DNA of 64,000 bases. It comes from JAJFKB01 sp965230515 (GTDB lineage: Bacteria; Pseudomonadota; Gammaproteobacteria; Pseudomonadales; IMCC2047). Shown here in pieces: positions 61,256-64,000 of this stretch. Each line of letters begins with the position of its first letter. Position 1 is the stretch's first letter. The position numbers were made by a program, and so were the translations under genes. The notes beneath the pieces were generated by a model, which was given only the letters and a program-made list of their open reading frames with translations, searched no databases and was not told where the DNA came from. The DNA lies in contig OZ246007.1 in NCBI GenBank assembly GCA_965230515.1, forward strand, positions 3,472,001-3,536,000, written 5' to 3'.

Positions 61256-61741
61256 ATGGATGAAATCAGTTCATTGGTAGAGCAAACCGGAGTAGCGTTA
61301 ATGGCTCGGGGAATGAAGATGGCCACAGCGGAGTCCTGTACGGGTGGGTGGATTGCCCAGCAGGCGACGGCGGTGTCCGGAAGTTCTGAGTGGTTTGATT
61401 GTGGGTTCATAAGCTATTCCAATGAAGCCAAGCAAACTATGTTGGGTGTGCAAAAGGCAACCCTGCTTGCCCATGGGGCGGTTAGTGAGGCGGTGGTGAT
61501 TGAAATGGCTCGTGGTGCTGTTACCCGTTCGAATGCTGACGTGGCTGTTGCCGTCAGTGGCGTTGCCGGCCCGTCAGGCGGCACAAAAGATAAACCGGTT
61601 GGTATGGTATGGGTAGCCTGGGCCAGAGCGGATGGAGTTGGAGATAGCCGCTGTTTTCACTTTTCGGGTGATCGTCAACAGGTCCGGTGGAAAACCGTTG
61701 AAGCCGCATTTAAGGGCATTCTGGCCCTGTTGAAAAATTAG
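61256..61741 (+). CDS. pncC: Nicotinamide-nucleotide amidase (CinA C-terminal domain)
   Basis: A 161-residue enzyme that deamidates NMN to NaMN in pyridine nucleotide recycling. MATAESCTGGWIAQQ with the catalytic Ser, FISYSNEAKQTMLGV with a conserved Lys, and VSGVAGPSGGTKDKPVG identify the stand-alone CinA C-terminal type. ATG 61256 is chosen (GGAG 12 bases before); TTG 61238 is an alternative. pncC-recA adjacency is common in gammaproteobacteria. Confidence 0.94.
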   Translation: MDEISSLVEQTGVALMARGMKMATAESCTGGWIAQQATAVSGSSEWFDCGFISYSNEAKQTMLGVQKATLLAHGAVSEAVVIEMARGAVTRSNADVAVAVSGVAGPSGGTKDKPVGMVWVAWARADGVGDSRCFHFSGDRQQVRWKTVEAAFKGILALLKN

Positions 61742-61772
61742 TGCTTTGCGGACTGAATGAAGTATGAAATAA

Positions 61773-61792
61773 TACTGTTAATATATACAGTA
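61773..61792. promoter_or_regulatory. LexA (SOS) box upstream of recA
   Basis: TACTGTTAATATATACAGTA matches the gammaproteobacterial LexA consensus TACTG-(TA)5-CAGTA, with CTGT-N8-ACAG intact. It lies 50 bases before the recA start, so recA and probably recX are SOS-induced. Confidence 0.92.
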
Positions 61793-61842
61793 CTGTCAGC
61801 GTTTGTATTCTTAAGATCAATCAACATGAAAGAGGTGAACTA

Positions 61843-62874
61843 ATGGACGAAAACAAGAAGCGGGCACTTGATATGGCATTGTCGCAGATTGACCGCCAGT
61901 TTGGTAAAGGTTCGGTGATGCGTATGGGCGATCAGGAGCGACAGGATGTCCCCTCTATTTCAACAGGTTCTTTGGGTTTGGATGTTGCGCTGGGTATCGG
62001 GGGATTACCGAAAGGCCGAATCGTTGAGATTTATGGGCCGGAATCATCTGGTAAAACAACTTTGACATTACAGGTGGTAGCGGAAGCGCAGAAAGCGGGA
62101 GGTACCACGGCTTTTATTGATGCTGAGCATGCATTGGATCCTCTTTATGCAGAAAAGATAGGCGTCAATGTCGATGACCTGCTGGTATCGCAGCCGGATA
62201 CTGGCGAGCAGGCTTTGGAAATTGCTGATATGCTGGTGCGATCGGGCGCGGTTGATGTGTTGGTGATCGACTCGGTGGCAGCGCTGACACCCAAAGCAGA
62301 GATCGAAGGAGATATGGGTGACTCTCATATGGGCTTGCAGGCAAGGCTGATGTCTCAGGCACTGCGAAAAATAACCGGTAACGTCAAACGTTCCAATTGT
62401 CTGGTGATTTTTATCAACCAGATCAGGATGAAAATCGGTGTGATGTTTGGTAACCCGGAAACTACAACCGGTGGTAATGCTTTGAAGTTTTATTCTTCTG
62501 TACGTCTGGATATCCGTCGTATTGGCTCGATCAAGGAGGGTGATGAAGTCGTCGGTAATGAAACCAGGGTTAAGGTGGTAAAGAACAAGATGGCGCCGCC
62601 CTTTAAGCAGGCCGAGTTTCAGATTATGTATGGCAAAGGTATATATCGTCTCGGGGAGTTGATTGATCTGGGTGTCAAGCAGGGCCTGGTGGAAAAATCA
62701 GGGGCTTGGTACGCCTATGGTGGTAATAAAATAGGACAGGGTAAAGCCAATGCTGCGAGATTTCTGGAAGAAAACCCTGATGTAGCCGAGCAGATAGAAT
62801 CAAAAATCCGGACTGCATTACTGGGAGATGTGCCCGGTCAAAAAGAAACGGACGCACTTGAGGCAGAAGTCTGA
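61843..62874 (+). CDS. recA: Recombinase RecA
   Basis: A 343-residue recombinase that forms filaments on single-stranded DNA, exchanges strands and stimulates LexA cleavage. Walker A is GPESSGKTT, Walker B VLVIDSVAALTP, loop L1 GDMGDSHMGLQARLMSQALRK, and L2 ends NPETTTGGNALKFY. No intein and no insert. AGAGG precedes ATG 61843. recX follows. Confidence 0.99.
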   Translation: MDENKKRALDMALSQIDRQFGKGSVMRMGDQERQDVPSISTGSLGLDVALGIGGLPKGRIVEIYGPESSGKTTLTLQVVAEAQKAGGTTAFIDAEHALDPLYAEKIGVNVDDLLVSQPDTGEQALEIADMLVRSGAVDVLVIDSVAALTPKAEIEGDMGDSHMGLQARLMSQALRKITGNVKRSNCLVIFINQIRMKIGVMFGNPETTTGGNALKFYSSVRLDIRRIGSIKEGDEVVGNETRVKVVKNKMAPPFKQAEFQIMYGKGIYRLGELIDLGVKQGLVEKSGAWYAYGGNKIGQGKANAARFLEENPDVAEQIESKIRTALLGDVPGQKETDALEAEV

Positions 62875-63341
62875 GCAGAAAGTCCCTGGAAAAAACTTCA
62901 GAGATAAGGCGTGCCGCTATGGATCTGCTGGCACGTCGCGAGCACTCGCGCTTCGAACTGGAGAATAAGCTGCAGCAGCGCGTTGCAAACTCAACAGTTC
63001 TGGCTGAGGTGCTTGACCAGCTGTCAAAGGAGCGCTTGCTGAGCGATGAGCGCTTCTGTGAGGCTTATGCGTATTACCGCAAAAACAGAGGTTTTGGCCC
63101 AGTACGTATCAAGGCAGAATTGAAAGCCAGGGGCGTTGACGAGCATCTGATCAGTGATTGCCTCAATGAGTACAAAGGTGATTGGCTGGGGGTTACGGTA
63201 GAGCTGATTAAGAAGAAGTATGGTGATACGCTGGAAATGGATGTTCAGTCACAGGCAAGGAGGCAACGTTTTTTATCTCAAAGGGGGTTCACCTTTGATC
63301 AGATAAAAAGAGCTATAGCGGAGTTGACCCGTCAAGAATAA
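62871..63341 (+). CDS. recX: Recombination regulator RecX, probable non-AUG start
   Basis: Binds RecA filaments and limits their growth. The first standard start is ATG 62919, giving 140 residues (MDLLARREHSRFEL...). However, the 16 codons before it read SRKSLEKTSEIRRAA, and 'RRAAMDLLARREH' is a continuous conserved RecX N-terminus in Pseudomonas. Only CTG codons (62871, overlapping the recA TGA, and 62886) or ATA could start that longer form; GAGG seven bases before 62871 supports CTG there. The coordinates assume CTG 62871. The downstream three-helix repeats (FCEAYAYYRKNRGFGPVRIKAEL) are normal. Confidence 0.8.
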   Translation: MSRKSLEKTSEIRRAAMDLLARREHSRFELENKLQQRVANSTVLAEVLDQLSKERLLSDERFCEAYAYYRKNRGFGPVRIKAELKARGVDEHLISDCLNEYKGDWLGVTVELIKKKYGDTLEMDVQSQARRQRFLSQRGFTFDQIKRAIAELTRQE

Positions 63342-63395
63342 GTCGTTGATGCGAGGGGCCGGCAACGCTGGACCGGGAAGGGGTTGAGGATAGCA

Positions 63396-64000
63396 ATGAG
63401 ACTGGCATTTATTGGATTGGGAGTGATGGGTTTTCCCATGGCCGGACACCTGTTGAAAGCAGGACATGAAGTGGTTGTCTATAACAGGACGTACCGTCGT
63501 GCTGAACAATGGGTGGAGCAGTGGGGTGGGCGAATGGAGATGACGCCAGCCGATGCTGCGCAAAACGCAGAACTTATATTTGCCTGTGTTGGCAATGACC
63601 AGGATTTGGAGAGTGTGACTCTGGGCAAGCAGGGTGCGTTTGAAGGTATGTCTGCCGGATCACTTTTTGTGGATCATACGACGGCCTCTGCGGATATCGC
63701 CCGTCGGTTATTTGAGGCTGCTCGTGATAGGGGCTGCTCATTTATGGATGCGCCTGTTTCTGGTGGCCAGGCGGGTGCTGAGTTGGGTAAGTTGGCTATT
63801 ATGGTTGGAGGAGATCCGGAAGATTTCAAGCGAGCGGAACCAGTTCTCTCCTGTTACGCCAAATCGATAAAGCTAATGGGTGGTGTGGGCTCCGGGCAAT
63901 TAACTAAAATGGTTAATCAAATCTGTATCGCTGGATTGCTTCAGGGGTTGTCGGAAGGGCTAAACTTTGCCGACGCGGTTGGTTTGGATGGGCAGCAGGT
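63396..64000 (+). CDS. NAD(P)-dependent beta-hydroxyacid dehydrogenase, partial
   Basis: The start of a GarR/MmsB-type oxidoreductase that runs off the right edge (201 codons seen of about 290). The Rossmann motif is IGLGVMGFPMAGHLLKAGHEV, the substrate loop DAPVSGGQAGAELGKL, and the catalytic Lys lies in GSGQLTKMVNQ. 3-hydroxyisobutyrate, tartronate semialdehyde or 6-phosphogluconate-like substrates are possible; the missing C-terminus prevents a choice. GAGGA precedes ATG 63396 by about five bases. Confidence 0.9.
   Translation, partial: MRLAFIGLGVMGFPMAGHLLKAGHEVVVYNRTYRRAEQWVEQWGGRMEMTPADAAQNAELIFACVGNDQDLESVTLGKQGAFEGMSAGSLFVDHTTASADIARRLFEAARDRGCSFMDAPVSGGQAGAELGKLAIMVGGDPEDFKRAEPVLSCYAKSIKLMGGVGSGQLTKMVNQICIAGLLQGLSEGLNFADAVGLDGQQ

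Noticed and set aside
1..64000. Mobile elements, CRISPR arrays, tRNA or rRNA genes
   Set aside because: No transposase, integrase, repeat-spacer pattern or tRNA cloverleaf was recognised on reading; tRNAscan-SE and a repeat finder would be needed to exclude them fully.

Overview
The window is an ordinary, densely coded stretch of a gammaproteobacterial chromosome. Both edges cut a gene: prfB on the left and a beta-hydroxyacid dehydrogenase on the right. Several blocks keep the gene order I know from Pseudomonas: prfB-lysS, ygfZ-sdhE-ygfX-nadB-rpoE-rseA-rseB-rseC, bcp-dapA-bamC-MBL hydrolase, pyrG-kdsA-eno-ftsB-ispD-ispF-truD-pcm-DUF368-nlpD-rpoS, and fdxA-mutS-pncC-recA-recX. With the moderate GC content, the frequent TTG/GTG starts, and the TonB receptor and RND exporters, this suggests a free-living, probably aquatic member of the Pseudomonadales/Cellvibrionales group. 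The genus cannot be fixed from sequence reading alone. I see no rRNA, tRNA, insertion sequence, prophage or CRISPR array.

Layout. 1-2.5 kb: translation termination, lysyl-tRNA synthetase and uracil-DNA glycosylase. 2.7-6.6 kb: a small Rieske protein, a MobA-like protein with an altered nucleotide loop, and a BtuF/BtuC/BtuD-type cobalamin uptake set. 6.9-13 kb: enoyl-CoA hydratase, folD, an HDOD protein, ygfZ, sdhE, ygfX and nadB. 13.5-16.2 kb: the sigma-E envelope-stress operon, with candidate housekeeping and sigma-E promoters. 16.2-19.6 kb: bcp, dapA, bamC and an MBL-fold hydrolase. 19.9-23.2 kb: a glycerol-like module of FGGY kinase, short GlpD-like oxidase and glycerophosphodiesterase. 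23.3-30.9 kb: radical SAM protein, two small secreted basic proteins, an MFS transporter, pyruvate kinase, a cueR-driven metal exporter operon, and DUF3775 and DUF364 genes. 31-32.4 kb: small orphan genes. 32.4-37.3 kb: an MMPL/RND exporter with a LolA-like partner and an outer-membrane protein. 37.5-42.2 kb: TonB receptor, YfiR and a GGDEF/EAL protein in one operon. 42.4-46.6 kb: an RND adaptor and permease pair. 46.7-58.1 kb: ychJ, ppnP, DUF2288 and the pyrG-to-rpoS block. 58.1-64 kb: fdxA, mutS, pncC, recA with a near-consensus LexA box, recX and the partial dehydrogenase.

No clearly new large system stands out. The observations most worth a second look are the MobA-like protein with a rewritten G-loop, the FGGY kinase with two changed glycerol-contact positions beside a truncated GlpD, the TonB receptor-YfiR-cyclic-di-GMP operon, the MMPL/LolA-like/LPxGL-repeat outer-membrane set, a 21-codon ORF with an ideal ribosome binding site between nlpD and rpoS, a recX whose conserved N-terminus lies upstream of any standard start codon, and several strong palindromes between divergent genes. 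Gene losses from otherwise conserved blocks (surE, gcvR, purC, mucD) are also visible.
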